Shown: positions 23,901 through 38,900 of the stretch, in pieces
Layout of the letters: the number at the start of each line of letters is the position of its first letter
Numbering within the stretch: the first letter of the stretch is position 1
Source: Dendrolimus kikuchii
Taxonomy: Eukaryota > Arthropoda > Insecta > Lepidoptera > Lasiocampidae
Length of the DNA stretch: 64,000 nucleotides
NCBI GenBank assembly: GCA_019925095.2
Contig: CM034409.1
Span: 4,157,001-4,221,000, forward strand
Direction: 5' to 3'
Made by a program: the position numbers and the translations under genes
The notes under the pieces: generated by a model
Told to the model about the DNA's origin: nothing
Databases searched by the model: none
Seen by the model: only the letters and a program-made list of their open reading frames with translations

Positions 23901-26900
23901 ACATCAGTGACCAGGTTCCAGTCTCCCTTAAGAGAGCAGCAGCGCATTTGTAGCACCTTTGGTGTTGCAAATGTCCATAGGCGATGGTAACCGCTTTCCA
24001 TCAAGTGGGCCGTCTGCCTGTCTGCTGAACTCCTGCAATAAAATAAAAAAATAAACCAGATTTAGTTTGATAATTTCCCCAATTTTATAAATTTTGTGGT
24101 GACAATTTGATATGAACAATTTGATAAGGCATAGGGACATGAAGATATAGAAACCTGCATCAGTTCTCTTCTTTCATGCTATGACTCACCTCCTCCCAAA
24201 GTGCTGACGTCCATATAAGCAGGTTGTGATGTCCCAACTTTATTCGTGGCGGTGATCCTCAGAGAGTACTTGGTACCACATTTTAGTCCGGTCAAGGCAT
24301 GTTTTTGTACGTCTGATAGATTTGGCAACTTGTTGGCAGGCCACGCTTCCTGCCATGGGCCGTTGGCCTCTTTCCAAGTCAGACTATAACCTGAAAAACA
24401 TAACACCAATTGCTCATCAAAATACAAAATTGGTATTCGCTTGCCAGTTCGCCCATAATGTAGGGTTCTGTAGAGATAACAAACGTTCCCTCTTTTCGTT
24501 TTGGTTATGAAACCATAAAAAGTATTCAATTGAAAGTACCTCATATCTCCAAAACTTTTATATTGTAGTATAAGTTCGCGTTTGACCATAATCTCGCCTG
24601 ATACTAGGCGAAGATATGGCCTAAGATGGAGCACGATTATCTAACAAGTATTCACACGGGACTTGAAGCAGTGGCGTAGCTTGCCTTAGACGGGCCCTGT
24701 ATCAAAATGTGTTGGGGGGGCCCAAAGGAAGGGTAACGTTTTATTATAAAAGAAACAAAAAATACTCGTATTGAATTAAAATAATTTTATATTGATTATA
24801 CTTAATGCTCCTAGAAGCTGCGTTAGACAAACAATTCAAATCAAAGATATATTATTCTCGACTTTGTTCGGCAAGCTTAATTATCAAATCATCTATCTGA
24901 TAGCCGTTCCTGTTGGCCCAGCAGTTGTTCTAAAATATGTTATTAATCTATAAAAGATTATAGCTAACATTTTAGCAATTTTCACTTACACAGTTTCGGG
25001 GCCCCTGTAGCCTTGGGGCCCCGTATCATTGACACGACTGATACGGCGGTAGCTACGCCACTGACTTCAAAATATCCAGGTTGTAGGTATCGTAATAAAC
25101 AGAATCCAGTAATGAGCTCCACTCTATTACGGTGCACAATCGAAAGATGAATGCAAAACGCTTTGTTAATACATACATACATACATAACTTCACGCCAGT
25201 TCCTTTGCGGGGTAGGCACGGACAACAGAGCGCCATTTAGGCTAATTTTTACACACCTCACTTGCTTCTTTGACATTCATAACTCTTGTCATGCAAGCTC
25301 GTTTGTTCTTAAGGCTCCTGACATCACCTTCTGCTAGTATACGATCAATTTGATCATGGAAGGTGTGTCGTGGCCTTCCACGACTTCTGCATCCATCCAC
25401 TTTTGCATTGTATATCTGTTTAGTCATTCTTTCATCATGCATTCTTTCCACATGCCCGAACCACCGGAGCATTCCTTTCCTTACCTTCACCCCGACACTC
25501 TCTTTGTTCATATAGGTGCTATATCCATTACTTAACGATGACATATGCCAGTGCCTCTGGTTGTGCGATTATGGAATGGTGGGATAAGATTGAAAAGGTC
25601 TAATACATACTCCCCGGAGTGAGTCCGATAGATAAGTTCTACTTAACGGATATTGTGTTCAAACAAATATTCGTTGGAATTATTTTTGAAGCTCCATATT
25701 CAACCATGATTTTTCTAATAATTATCCAATTCATACTTTAAAAGTAAAAGCGGTGCCATATTCGCGAATCAGGGAGCTAATATCGCAGTACCTATGGATC
25801 TGAATAAAGAAAGTAATTATGGAACACTGTTATGTTTTTCTATAACGTTCATAAACACTGAAAAAATATTGAAAACATGCTAAGGTACAGACAAAAATTA
25901 AATACGTACTGATCTTTTGACTGACACTCCTGTTACTGATAGAGTAATAAGGTTGTTCCCATTCTACTAGAATAGAATCCTTGTAAGGAGTAGCTCTAAG
26001 CACTGGTGCTTCTGGCAAGGGCAGGACTGTCACTGTGTACTCCACAGAATCCGAACCGTACAGATTTTTCGCTAGACAGGTGTAATTGCCGCTTAGGGAT
26101 TGGTCTATATCTGAAAGATATTAGGAGATGTATTCCAATTTAAACTAAGAAGTGCAGTGTTTTGTATTTCATTGTTGCTCACCAAAATAAACAAAAACCA
26201 AAAGGCACATTTACAACATTTTATTGGGAACACAATAAGCGACGTTATCATTTGAAATGATCTGTTCCAGGCACCCTCAATATATGGGACTGAACATTTT
26301 TGCATACATAACACTGTATTGCTTACCAAAATAAATATTTTAAATACGCATTACATATTTCTAGCAACTAATCACATAGAAAGTAGATATTATGTACTTA
26401 CTATTAATAAGCAGACTATCGTCATGGTTCCTCGTGAACCTTGGGTGGTGAGTGATGATGTTGTGGTTATGGTACCATACGGTCCTGGGTGGTGGTGAAC
26501 CTACGCACGAGCAGACGAGCAGAACCGAACTGCCGACCCCAACGGATATGGTTCCACCCAGGGATGCTACCCCTGCTACCGCTGGAATATAAGAATCGGG
26601 TGAATGAATATATCTAAATTCACCACTTAAGCCGAGATAATTAATAAATAAATACTATATAACAGTGGGCCATAAAACTACCCACAGCTTGGTGATAGGG
26701 CATTTGCCCCGTTAGATGGTGACAACCTTTGGTCTAGAGCATACCTCCGTAACAACCTTGGGTTATTTGCCGGCATTAGTAGTTAAGACTCCAGTCTCCC
26801 TTTGGAAGACGGCAGCAAACTTACCTCTATTGGTAGGTGTATGAGACACCCTCCTAGTGGCTGCTCCTTCACCTGCCCGCGTAGTAGCTGTGACCCAAGC

Positions 26901-29900
26901 TTCATAGGTCCTACCCGTCGTCAAATCCTTCACCTCAGTCGAGGTTCTACCATCTTCTACACGTAGCCTTTGCGGCGGACCATTGCTGTGGATATATTTG
27001 AATTGAGAATTAGAACTGTGAAAGGTCCTGGTGACTAAATGCCTAACGCACCAGCGTACTATTCAAGTACTGTGGCTTAGAACCTGAGGAAGAGTATACA
27101 TTGCCTAATCAAGTTTTTTTGAAACAGGGAAAAATAATAATTCCTACACCCAGGCGGATTATCGTAAGAGGCAAAAAATCAACCTACGCAAGATGGTAAG
27201 ACTCGTCGGGATGGTTACCACCCTTAGTCTAAAGCTTGCTGCCATAACAACCTTGTGTTGTGATCTGGCATCAGTGGCCAGGTTCCAATATGAGAGAGCT
27301 GAGAGCATATTGGTAGCATCTTTGGTGTTGCCAATATCTATACGCAACGTTAAGTCCTTTCCATCAGTTGGGCCGTCAGGTTTTGTCTCCTTCTTTTTCT
27401 TAGTCGTTTTCCTATTACTAAAGAAGTCAGATATGGAAAAATTTAATATCACGTTTTTTTAAATTGAACAAATGATTTTGTCAATTTACCTAGAAGTAGG
27501 TTTCAAATACACGGTATAGTGCAAAAGTTCCCCGTTAGGATGTTCAGGCTTCTTCCAGCTGACCAGAAGTGAACTCGAGGATATGACAAGGACCTTGATA
27601 TCAGCCGGGGGACCGGGCACTGGAAATAGAAAGTTACAACTTGAATATCAGAAACCTTACTATTAATTACTTGGTTGATGACAGAAAAGTTAGGTTCGGA
27701 ATGAGGAAACAAGTCATGGAAATAATTGTATAATTATTTTTTTATTGCAACACTAGCAAACAGGCAGATGTCCCATGTAATCAAAAGTGGTCACCGTCGC
27801 TTATAGATTTTTTTTATATGCAATGGGCCCTTTAGACACCTTTTCACCTCTAACATAGTCAGGACCTTTATACAGCTATTTTAATATTAGGTGTCATACA
27901 GCTATTTTTAGATTAGGGTGGTTTTATATTATAGAAAGGTCTGACTGACTGACATAATATAGTACACACACACATTTTTATTATATTCTCTATTACATAT
28001 AACGCGGTCGAGATGCGAGCACTGCGCAAAATCTGCGGAGTGACGCTCGCGGACCGCGTTCGTAATACCGAAGTAAGAAAGAGAGTTGGTCTGAAAGAGA
28101 GTGTCGGGGTGAAGGTAAGGAAAGGAATGCTCCGGTGGTTCGGGCATGTGGAAAGAATGCATGATGAAAGAATGACTAAACAGATATACAATGCAAAAGT
28201 GGATGGATGCAGAAGTCGTGGAAGGCCACGACACACCTTCCATGATCAAATTGATCGTGTACTAGCAGAAGGTGATGTCAGGAGCCTTAAGAACAGACGA
28301 GCTTGCATGACAAGAGTTATGAATGTCAAAGAGGCAAGTGAGGTGTGTAAGAATAAGCCTAAATGGCACTCTGTTGTTCGTGCCTACCCCACGAGGGAAC
28401 TGGCGTGAAGTTATGTATGTATGTATGTATGTACATATATGACGTCAGAGGTGTCGGAACCCTCCATCAATTTGTGCTGTTGCACTTCACAGTCTCTTTT
28501 ACCAGCCGCAAGCAAAACCGCCCCAGGTGCGGCCTCGAGTCCTTAATTGACATCAAATAAAAAATAGTAACCTCTGTGATCCTGGTTTTTGTAACGGTCT
28601 CAAGGTAGGCAAAAGGTTACAAGCTTTATAAAGAACTTCGTAATTCAGCCGACAAAAACACAGAACGCGTGACGGTTTCGATTCAAGTTGACTCCTCCAA
28701 AAACACAGGATACGTTACCATGTCGTGGACTCCGCCGAGCACTACCAGGGTGGCCCTGGCGTTCCAGTTCTTTAACAGCAAAATAGTCAGCATCCGCTTA
28801 TCTACAGTTAATATATACTCGATTTCAGACATCCGTTCGCTCGATAATAATGCCTCGAAACTGACTTCTTTGCCTCAAATTTGACTACTTCCGCCTCGTA
28901 GTTTTATTCACAAAACTACCTCGTTTACGATATATATATATTTTATTTGTGATATTATAATGGATTTGTATAAAACTTACCATCCTCCAAAGTGGCGCAA
29001 ACTATGGGATAGGAATATGGCCCAATCCCATAGTTGGAATAACCCGCGACCTTCACAGTGTAGTTAGTATACTTGAGCATGGCTTGAAGGTACAGCTCCG
29101 TGTGCAGCGAAGTTTTATTGTGCCAGGCGCCGTCTGTAAATATTCATAAATAAACCAGTTGAGATACCCATGATGACATTGTCAAACACGTAGATGTAGA
29201 TATCCGGGCCGTTTTCATGACCTATGGTTTAAAATGAGGGGAAGTAGACTGACTAAACAAGTATATTTGTAACACCTATAATATAAATGTATAAAGAAAT
29301 TCTTGAAAGTTGATGAAGCAAAGGGTGTATTTCAAGATCTTAGGAAGTACAGATCGATCGTCTTTGCTTAACCGAAGCAAAAAAGGCGTGTAAACGTGTA
29401 TGGTCCCAACCACTTTTAGTATATGTAGGGTAGATGCGTATATTATTTGGTATATAAAGTACAGGGAAATGTAGACGGATCATCAGTCTATACACGAGCG
29501 CCAAGGAATAATGTCCCATGAGTAGGGGTAGACCTAAACATTGCACTGATGACATCTTAAGGATAGAAAGCATTTTAGTATAGTACCTACCTTCAGTGGC
29601 ATAAAGAACAGAATAGCCAACTGGAGAGCTACCCTGGCCAGGAAGGACAATGGCCTGCCACCCAACCCTTAAAGAAGTTGAAGACACAGCTGTGCATTCA
29701 ACCGATGATGGTGATTGTTCTGGTGCTGAAAATACGAAAACATTTTGCATTAAAGCTTTAATTAAGTTCTTTTATTTAGAGCCTAATTTAGAAGATAAAA
29801 AAATAACAACTACATATTATGTTGGAGATAGTTTTTTTTTTGCATTTTATTTATCATTTAAGTAGGTTTGTGAAAGTGGCGAATTAAGTCTTTAACGTAG

Positions 29901-32900
29901 TTTGGGCAGACATTTACTCAACTTATTACTTATGTAACTGGAAAATTTCTGTTCAAACAATAATAAGTACTAAACTATTAATCCTACAGCTACACAGGTC
30001 CACAAAAAAGTTGTGCGTGCTGGGTGTCAGACCGTCATTTTATACCATATTTTTCTCGCTGAACACGAATCTGAAGTGAGAGTTGGGAGTCAATGAACAA
30101 ATAATCGTGAAAACCCCAAAAAAACATATAAAAATCAAAATCTTTTGGGTTTTTCTAGATTATTTGCTCATTGGCCCCAATTTTGAATTCAGGTTCATGT
30201 TCAGCGGGAAAAATACATCAGTCGTACAAGTTTTTTTTTTGGACCTGTGAATTATCCATTTTAACCAATATCATACATCTTTCTTTCTTTGTTACCTCCT
30301 TCTCTTGTATCTTGGAAGACTGGAAGTGAAAATGGTCCAGAGCCAGCACTGGTGAATGCTGACACAGCTACAGCATATCTGAAAGATGGTACCAATTATG
30401 GAATAGGTCCTATGCAACTGTTAACAATATTTACTATTTCAGGAATCAAATCCACGAACTCTGTGTTCTAGTGAATTAGATGCGTCAACATTTAGACCAC
30501 TACACTACAGATGTAAACTATATATTTAACCTTTTTTGTCAACCCTACTGACCATCGACGCGTAACATCATGAGGCTATCGGCAAACCTTTTGCGCACGG
30601 GTTATAAACTATATACAAGTTAAACAAATAATTATAATACATAAAGAAATCTTAACAATTGAGAGATTAACATAATTTTACCGCCATTTTAACACCAGAT
30701 ATATCATGTAATAAAAAAATTATTCAAAGTATTCATTTCAAAAAATTGTGCCTGTAGAGTAAGACATTTGAATGGTGTATTATTCATAGTACTTAAACGC
30801 TAGTATATTACAAATGCGACTGCTGCCTATAATTAATCTTTGTCATTTTTTTGTTTTGATGAATTTTGGAACTTACATATTATATAGTGAACAACATCGA
30901 GAATAGGTAAAGGATATTTTTGTGGCGTTGGGCCATGTGCCCAGGCCAGCCATTTAAATTTACACTCTGGCAACACAGAATACGTGGCTGCCATCTTGTT
31001 GCTGGAGATTCGCTCCGTCGCACGCATAAAAATACAATTTGTATTACCATTGCAATGTGATATGTTTATTTAACTGTATGCAAAATATAAATGTTAACAA
31101 CGCAAGTGATGATTTTTATTGCACACAGACACCGACAATATCGGTAACTATAATTTTATCTCAGAAAATGTTTTAGGGTTAAAATAAAGTACATTTCCCA
31201 ACGGTGAGTGGCGCTTACAAGTAGATAAACATTTTAGGCAATGTAACCTGTGTGAATGCTTGCTCACAAAAAGCCAGGGTTAAATCTTGGGAATACTGGG
31301 TAATTTATCACGGCGAAGTGATACTTTGATATTACGTACATTAAAGTATTTATTAGGGCGCATCTATATATTACGTATAGCTTTAACGGGGGTGTCGACA
31401 AGTGTGACAAAGGGTGAGAAGGATCCTAGATTTCGTGACGTCACATTTCAAAATATAAAAGTGGAACTATTTACGAAAAACTTCAAAATACGTCCAACTC
31501 ATGTATATGAAATTATTGGAGGTTGTATTATGAATCCTGGTTGCATTCGGAACTCAAAATATGTGTAATCTGTCACATGTCAATGTATCGCAAAAAGAAC
31601 TGCAATAAATATCTGAGACTAACATCGTGTGTGCAATAATTTAATATATATACCTCGGACAATACAACAATTCCCGAACCACCGGAACATTCCTTTCCTT
31701 ACCTTCACCCCGACACTTTCTTTCAGACCAACTCTCTTTCTTACTGTATTAATTTTCATAATATAAATTTATATGTTATATCATTTCTTTGCTTTTGGAA
31801 CGAAGTTCCTTATCGCGCGTTGTGAAAGGGGGCTAGAGGGAAAAAATTCTTACGAAAAGTTGTCACGACACTTTTTGCTATAGTAAGCTATTGTAAGCTT
31901 TGCGGCGTCGCATGTTTCTCTGTCTGTCTGTCTGTCTCTCTCTCTCAATTCCAATTACAATTCCTTCACTAATTAATCGAAAGGAACTTCGTTCCATCCG
32001 GGTGTCCCTTGACACCTCTCAAGTTTTTGTTTATGTCACTTTTAAGAAAATTTTCTAAAGGAAAGTCCAATATAAAGTTTTAGAGGCGAATTTTATTTAT
32101 GTTCGTTTTCGCTAATAAATATATATTATATAAAATAATCCACAACATATACATATAATAAATCTGTAGAGGTCGAATTTCTGTACAGTGAAAAAAAATA
32201 TGTTAAAAACCGAGTCACGGGGATGTAGGAAGTGAAATAGAACTAATTTAGATTTTTAAATTTTTTGTTTCTCTGTTGGTCTGTTTGTTTGTACCGGCTA
32301 ATCTCCGAAACGACTGGATCGATTTAAATGAAATTTTGTATGGTGGTAGCTTATATCCCTGGTCAACATCTAGGGTACTTTTGATTTCGAAAAATTAAAG
32401 AGTTCCCGTGGGATAATGAAAAAACCGAAACACGTAGACGAAGTCGCGTGCATCAGCTAGTATCCTATAAATAAACCTAACTTAAAAATATTTATACAAT
32501 AGTAAAAACTAAAATAAATATAAAAACTTATATTGGGCCCGTCCAGCCCCACCAGACCGCTGTCGCTGGGCATTGTACCTAAAAGGCTGGCAGCATCACC
32601 TAGCTGGATACAGAGGCTAATACTTTGAGCGAGGTAAGCTCCAGCCTTCCGGTATTCTGTTGTATAGACCAGACGATTTTTAATCTTTTGAAATAATTTG
32701 TGGGCATTTGGCTCCCACGGGCCCAAAGTCTCCGCCCCAAACGGCTCAAATATGTAACCTGTTCCAAGGGTTGCATATTTGAGCTGTTTGAAGTTTCCGG
32801 CAGAAGTAGCAGTGCGACCGGCCCCAACTTTGGACTCCTGGAGATGAGAAGGCGCCAGTGTGTCGACGCAGGTAACGTCCCACACAAGCCGTCTTCCCAA

Positions 32901-35900
32901 GCTCCAGGGAATTGAAGTCATAATAAATCTTACCTAGTATTTTTTAGTAGTCCGCTGAGTAAAGTTTCTTGCTTTCCAGAAAGTTGGGATACTTTGAGAG
33001 TCCTCGACTCTGTCTCTCCTGCAACTAATGGGATAAATTAATTATGCCATTACAGCTTATATACTATGTCACGGATATGAACGCCGCCGCGGATGCGAGA
33101 GTTCCTAACGTTGATCTTCTGAGAGACACATTCACTGCAGCATATTCATCTCCGTGACACGCAGCTCTTGTTTGTGTCTGTATATACATACATATATACA
33201 GAAAAAGAACGTGCCTTTAAAAGCGTTACTATAATCGTACTTATAGTTTGTATGGCAGTAAATCGTGGCCGCTTGTATTTGAGTGACACAAGCAAGAGCT
33301 GCGTATCACGGAGATGAATATTCTGTGGTGGATGATTTCGACCAAAACCCTTCCGCGTGAGAACGCGGAAGGGTCTTGGTTGAAATCATACCTTTTTTTT
33401 ATGAATTTTATATGTATTATGTAAGCCTTCACATGGCCACCCTTCCGCCCAGGGATAGCAGTAAGGTAGTGTTAGACTCCCGATGACATGCTCGGACCTA
33501 CCAACTAAACCACCTCGGTGTTCCATCGCGACACCGTAATGTCAGAGTCTCAGGAACCAGAGATATTTCCAATGACCCTGACGGAGTCTAAATCATACCT
33601 GACCCAACATTCTGCGCAACCGCTTTCACGTGGTATCCAGTGATGAGACCGTTGTGAGACTCCTTGATCGGAGGCAGCCAGGACACGTAGAGTTCCCCAG
33701 GGTTCTCGGTTTGGGTGACCTGCACGTTGACCGGAGGCGAAGAAGGTGCTGCGTCAAAAGAGAGTACCGCTCCAATTCATATGTTTTCGTAAATGATCGA
33801 TCGATGAAACTTTTTTATTGTATGAAGCAGGCAAACAAACAGAAGGCCCACCTGATGGAAAGTGGTTATTGTCGTCTATAAACGTTTGCAATACCGGAGT
33901 CGATGCCAATGCGTTGCCAGCCTTTAAGATGAGACAGAGGAGATGAGATTGGCTAATGACGTAGGAGGGATGGGATAGAGAGGAGGAGGAGAAGTGGACG
34001 ACCAGAATGCCTACTCACGCTACGAAACATGAATAGCTCAAGGTTAACCGTTTATTCTATGAAAGCGTGGTATTACACCGGTCGAACCGGCACTAAGAGC
34101 TCTAATGAAGATGTTTTCAGCAGGGTTCTACTACATCCCAACTTGACAGGATGATGTGGTCTATTAAGTAACTAATACAAAGTTAGATAGAAAAATATAT
34201 ACTTTATTGCTCATCAAATAAACAATTATAAAAATGCACGAGTTAAAAATATAAAATAATAAAATAATGATTATAATGTGAATGTGGCTGCCATACAAAT
34301 AACTGATGGTTGAAAGACTTTTTCATTGTACATAGCCGTGTGGGGGGTATCGTTGGTTATATCTTGTAGAAACATACATGTCAATGTAACATTATGGCTA
34401 CGTTTCACAAGAGATTCACAACGACCATGTTCACGACCGTGATTTTTCACGTTCCACTTGCTTGCGGGCTTTACAACCATAGACTCTAGTCGAACGGATT
34501 ATGAAGCGTTGATGTCATTAACGACGAAATACACAAATGTCATTGGTTGATTGGAAAATCGCGCCTTTTTCAATGTCAATCTTCGACCCACCTCTTGACA
34601 TAGGTCGTTGTGAGCGCTGTGTGATCGAAAATAATGACGTCATTAGTCACGTTTTCACCACGACCATAATGACCGCGGTTGCTTTGTGAAACGGCAAACG
34701 GAGCATTTTGGGCGTTGTGAGATACTAACGGAATGCGCTCTACAAGGTGTCATAGTGACGCCAAAAACTATTGTAATAGTATACTTTAGGCTCTGAAAAA
34801 TGGATGAGAGCTATATTTCTGCCAAAATGGCTACGAAATCTAAAAAATCCAGAAAAATAAAAGAAATGATGATGATACCTTCTTCGTGTGTTGTGAAGTG
34901 CACTGGGGAGGTGAAACTGCTGATTCCCACTTGGTTAGCAGTAGCGACGCGAACTGCGTAAGCCGTGGCCGGTCTCAGGTTCTGTATCTCGAAGGATTGG
35001 TGCACATCCGTGTCCTTTCTGAAAATGTTCTCAATTTTGGAAGGGATTGTTTTTGTTGGATACTGCGAAATTAGCCTTTCGAAGTGAAACTTCTATATAG
35101 ACGGGGGGTATTAGGATTTTTTCTGTTACGAAAAAGCGTTACGGCTGCGTGGAGGGGCGGCATAATTTTAGAGTAGTTTATCGATGTCTTCGATTGTTAT
35201 TGTACTTGTCCAATTTAAAAACCTGCCCGTAAAACTTTAAGTTAAAATTTTGTTGCGATTCGTTTTGCCACTTATCCGTTGCCATGCGTTTTCCCACTTG
35301 TCCGTTGAAATAATTTTATTACAATTTTCACAGCGACACTGATTTATGTGTCCTTTCCATTTCTGCCATCCGGGGCATTTTAGGCCTTGTACAAAAATTC
35401 CATTGTGGCGGATCGAGGCCTATTGAGCCCCGTAACGTTATAAAAATTGAAAGCCTTTTTTGAATTATAATTATATAAAATTGTTAATGTATCCATGTTG
35501 TGGAGTCCTATAGAATTCCGTGATAAGAGTATACCACGGGACTCTGGTTCAGTAACGCGTCTTAGATATATATTCATCTTTTTTCTACACTAAACTAAAT
35601 TGAAGTTACGCCCTCCGCACCACAGAGAAATTTATGTTTCTCTTAGTCGCACTACAATTGAGGTACGTCCAGGGCGACTTAGACCCCGTTCCGCAGTGAA
35701 CGTGTTAAAGTCGTTTTTTATTGTGACGCTCCGAAACAGGCAGACTGCCCAGTTCATGGAAAGTAGTTACCGTCGTCTATAGACATTTGAGACCCTGGGG
35801 ATGAAGCCAACGTATTGCCGCATTTAAGACGGGATTGTGACTTTAGATAGAGGCATCAGACAGGAGAAAAGGGATAGAACGAAGGAGATAAGGAAGTAGG

Positions 35901-38900
35901 GAAGGGTTAGTGGACTATGAGAATTCTCAGTTACCGCACCAAGCATAATTAGCTCAAAACTAACCATTTCACGCCGATATTCTGTGAGAACGTGATATCA
36001 TATTCATCGAGCCGGCCATAAGAGCTGTAATCAACATAACAAATCCACCAAGGCTTTACCACATTTATATACTCAGTTAGTTTATCCGTGCAGGAACCGG
36101 CGGCCTGTCGTAAGAGGCGACAAAACAACCCACAGTTAGGTAGTAGGGTATTTGCCCGTCTAGATGGCTGCCACCCCTGGTCTAGAGTATGCCGCCATAA
36201 GAACCTTGAGTAGTGTTCCGGAATTAGTAGCCAGGCTCTAATCTCCCTTTACAGCGGCAGGACATTGGTAGAACATTTGGTGTTATAAATGTCCATAGGC
36301 GAAGGTAACTGCTTCCCATCAGGTGGGCCGTTTGCCTATCTGCTGAATTCATGGAATAAAAAAAGTTACTTAGAGTAAAACTCTGACACTGAAGGAGGAG
36401 AACCAATTGTTGGTCACAGAGAGGAAGGTTCTCAGAAAAATCTTGGGGCCCAACAATAAAAGAAGATGGTAGCTGGAGGGTCCGAACCAACTCCGAAATG
36501 GCTACCACCTCATGGTCTAAAGCAACATAGTCGGGGATATACAATCTCACTGAATCCGCTGTTCCGGTCATGGTGACCAGGTTCTAGGTGGACCCTTGAG
36601 AGAAGAAAGCAGGGCGACCATTTGGTCGACCACCGGTAGGTCGTTGTAAGTATCGTCTATAGAATAGAGTGGAGGCTGACCTGACCGCAGTACAAGCCCA
36701 CAATTGGCTAGACACTGCGCAGGACAGAGGAAAGTGGCGTGCTCTCGTTTTAGAGGCCAAGATTCACTTTGGGTCGCTGAGCCAACGGAGTTAGTTAGTT
36801 TTTTTTTTAGTTAGAGTAAAACTAAACATTCACCTTGTAACATTAATTTGTACAGCATGTTCCCATAATATATCACCATAATGGGCACCATTGTATTGTA
36901 CAATGTAATGTTTGACGTGAGATCTTAATACATCCCTCCATGTGACGATTGCTGTACGAGACCTGGCAGATTCTACTCGAAGATCTGAAGGTGGAGTCGG
37001 TGGCTCTACGAACGATTTACAAAAATTAACCTAACTTAAAATGCAAATTTGTTTGTTACATTTTCACACCTCAACCACTCAATTGATTGTCATGAAATTT
37101 TGCTTGTACATTACCAGAGGTACAGAAAAGGACATAGGATATCTTTCAGTAACAAAAGGTATTGTTCCCTAGGGATAGAAGACATTATTTAAAAATAATA
37201 TTCTTATTATTATTGTATGGCTACAAAATAAAAAGTATTAAGAATAGGGTATCAGTAATTGAGAGGAGAAGGGGGGTTCGACAACAAATATAGTTTACCT
37301 TATATTCTGATGGATGCTTGTTACTTCTTCACGAAAAACTACTGAACGGATTTTGATAAAAGTTTACAGTAATGTTGTCCACACATCAGAATAACACAGG
37401 CCATAATTTATAATGATGTTGTTTAAATTTGCCGAAATATAACGGCGAGGCAAGGCAATACGCGCAATCGCCGGGTACGCGACACGAAGACGGGCATAAA
37501 TATTAACATAGATATCGTTGACGAGAAGCTGTTGGCTGTTTGTGTGTCAGAAAATTTTGAATTAGTTAAATAAACCCTGTAATGTACACCGAAGCATAGA
37601 GAAATAAATATAACAAAAGATAGTGCAATGGGTGGCCTTCTCGCTAAAAAGCGATTTAGAAAGAAAGAAAAACTTTATTTGAAGAAATTGCGACGCAATT
37701 ACATTCCTTATACATACACAAAGCATATTTTGAGAATTTTTACGCCGCATTTTCAGCAAACAAGGTTTACATTCAGCATATTGCTGTGTCGGATATTAAT
37801 CCGACACAAAGTTCATTTTCAGTGCAAACCTTCCTTTAGGTGTAAGACCAAAATGACCCAGTTTTGTTAATTAAATAATAAATAAGAATAATAATTAATA
37901 AAAACTAATTCTGATTGATTTCTGTCTGCAAGAAATCGCTTGGCAGGGAATGATATATTTTTAATACTGACGGTGGTGCTGCTTATAAATAATGATAAAA
38001 GACATGTATACATAGTACATATAAGTACAAAAAACAATATAAATAGTTAATAAAATTCCATACCTAATATAGTCAAATATACGTTAAAAGTAGCCGCTCC
38101 ATATGGATTGTTTGCTCTGCACTGATATAGTCCAGCGTCTCTTGTCTCTGAATATGGTATAGTTATTGTACTTGTCAGTCCTACCGGCGTTTTTGTTTCT
38201 GACAGCTTTAGTCTGAAAGTTTAAGTTAAATCATCTATATACTGTTTAGTATCTACCAACTATGCATGCGGGAACTGAGCTAGAACACGAATTCCAGCGA
38301 CCGGGCGGCCTATCCTAGGCGGCGATAGGAAAAACCGACAGGTAGTAGGGCATTTCCCTATCTGGATGGTTACCAACTCGGGTCTGGAGCATGCCGCCAT
38401 AATAACCATGAGTTGTGTTCTCGGCATCAGTGGCCAGATTCTAGTCAACTTTCGAAGTCAGCTGCACAATGATAGCACCTTTAGTGTTGCAATGTCTATA
38501 CGCGACGATACAGATAAAGTTATGGGCACGCAATGGAAGCAAGCAAAAATAACGACTGAATTATATACTTATTATGTGGAATACATTTTGGTGGCCGTGA
38601 CTATTCATAATCATCATTGACAAGAATATATAATAGAAAATATTCATAGAAAAATTTAACAACAACCACTCTCCATTAGGTATGGCGTCTGCCCGTTTTA
38701 CTGCAAAACGAAATAAAAAAGATTAAAGTGTATTTATTGGCTCAAGTCAAATCAGAAAATTGAAACAACTTAGTTATTTGTGCAAAAGAAGTGTTGTTTT
38801 CATACGTCTTACCTTTGCCTTTGAAAATCCAGAATATTCCCATCATGGGTCCAAGCCACTCTGATAGGTTCGTCGCCCAATGGACGACATTCAATTGTTA

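Noticed and set aside
28013..28408. 131-codon open frame as a host gene
   Set aside because: It is the 3' end of LINE-A; the same protein occurs at nine other loci and is flanked by a target duplication.
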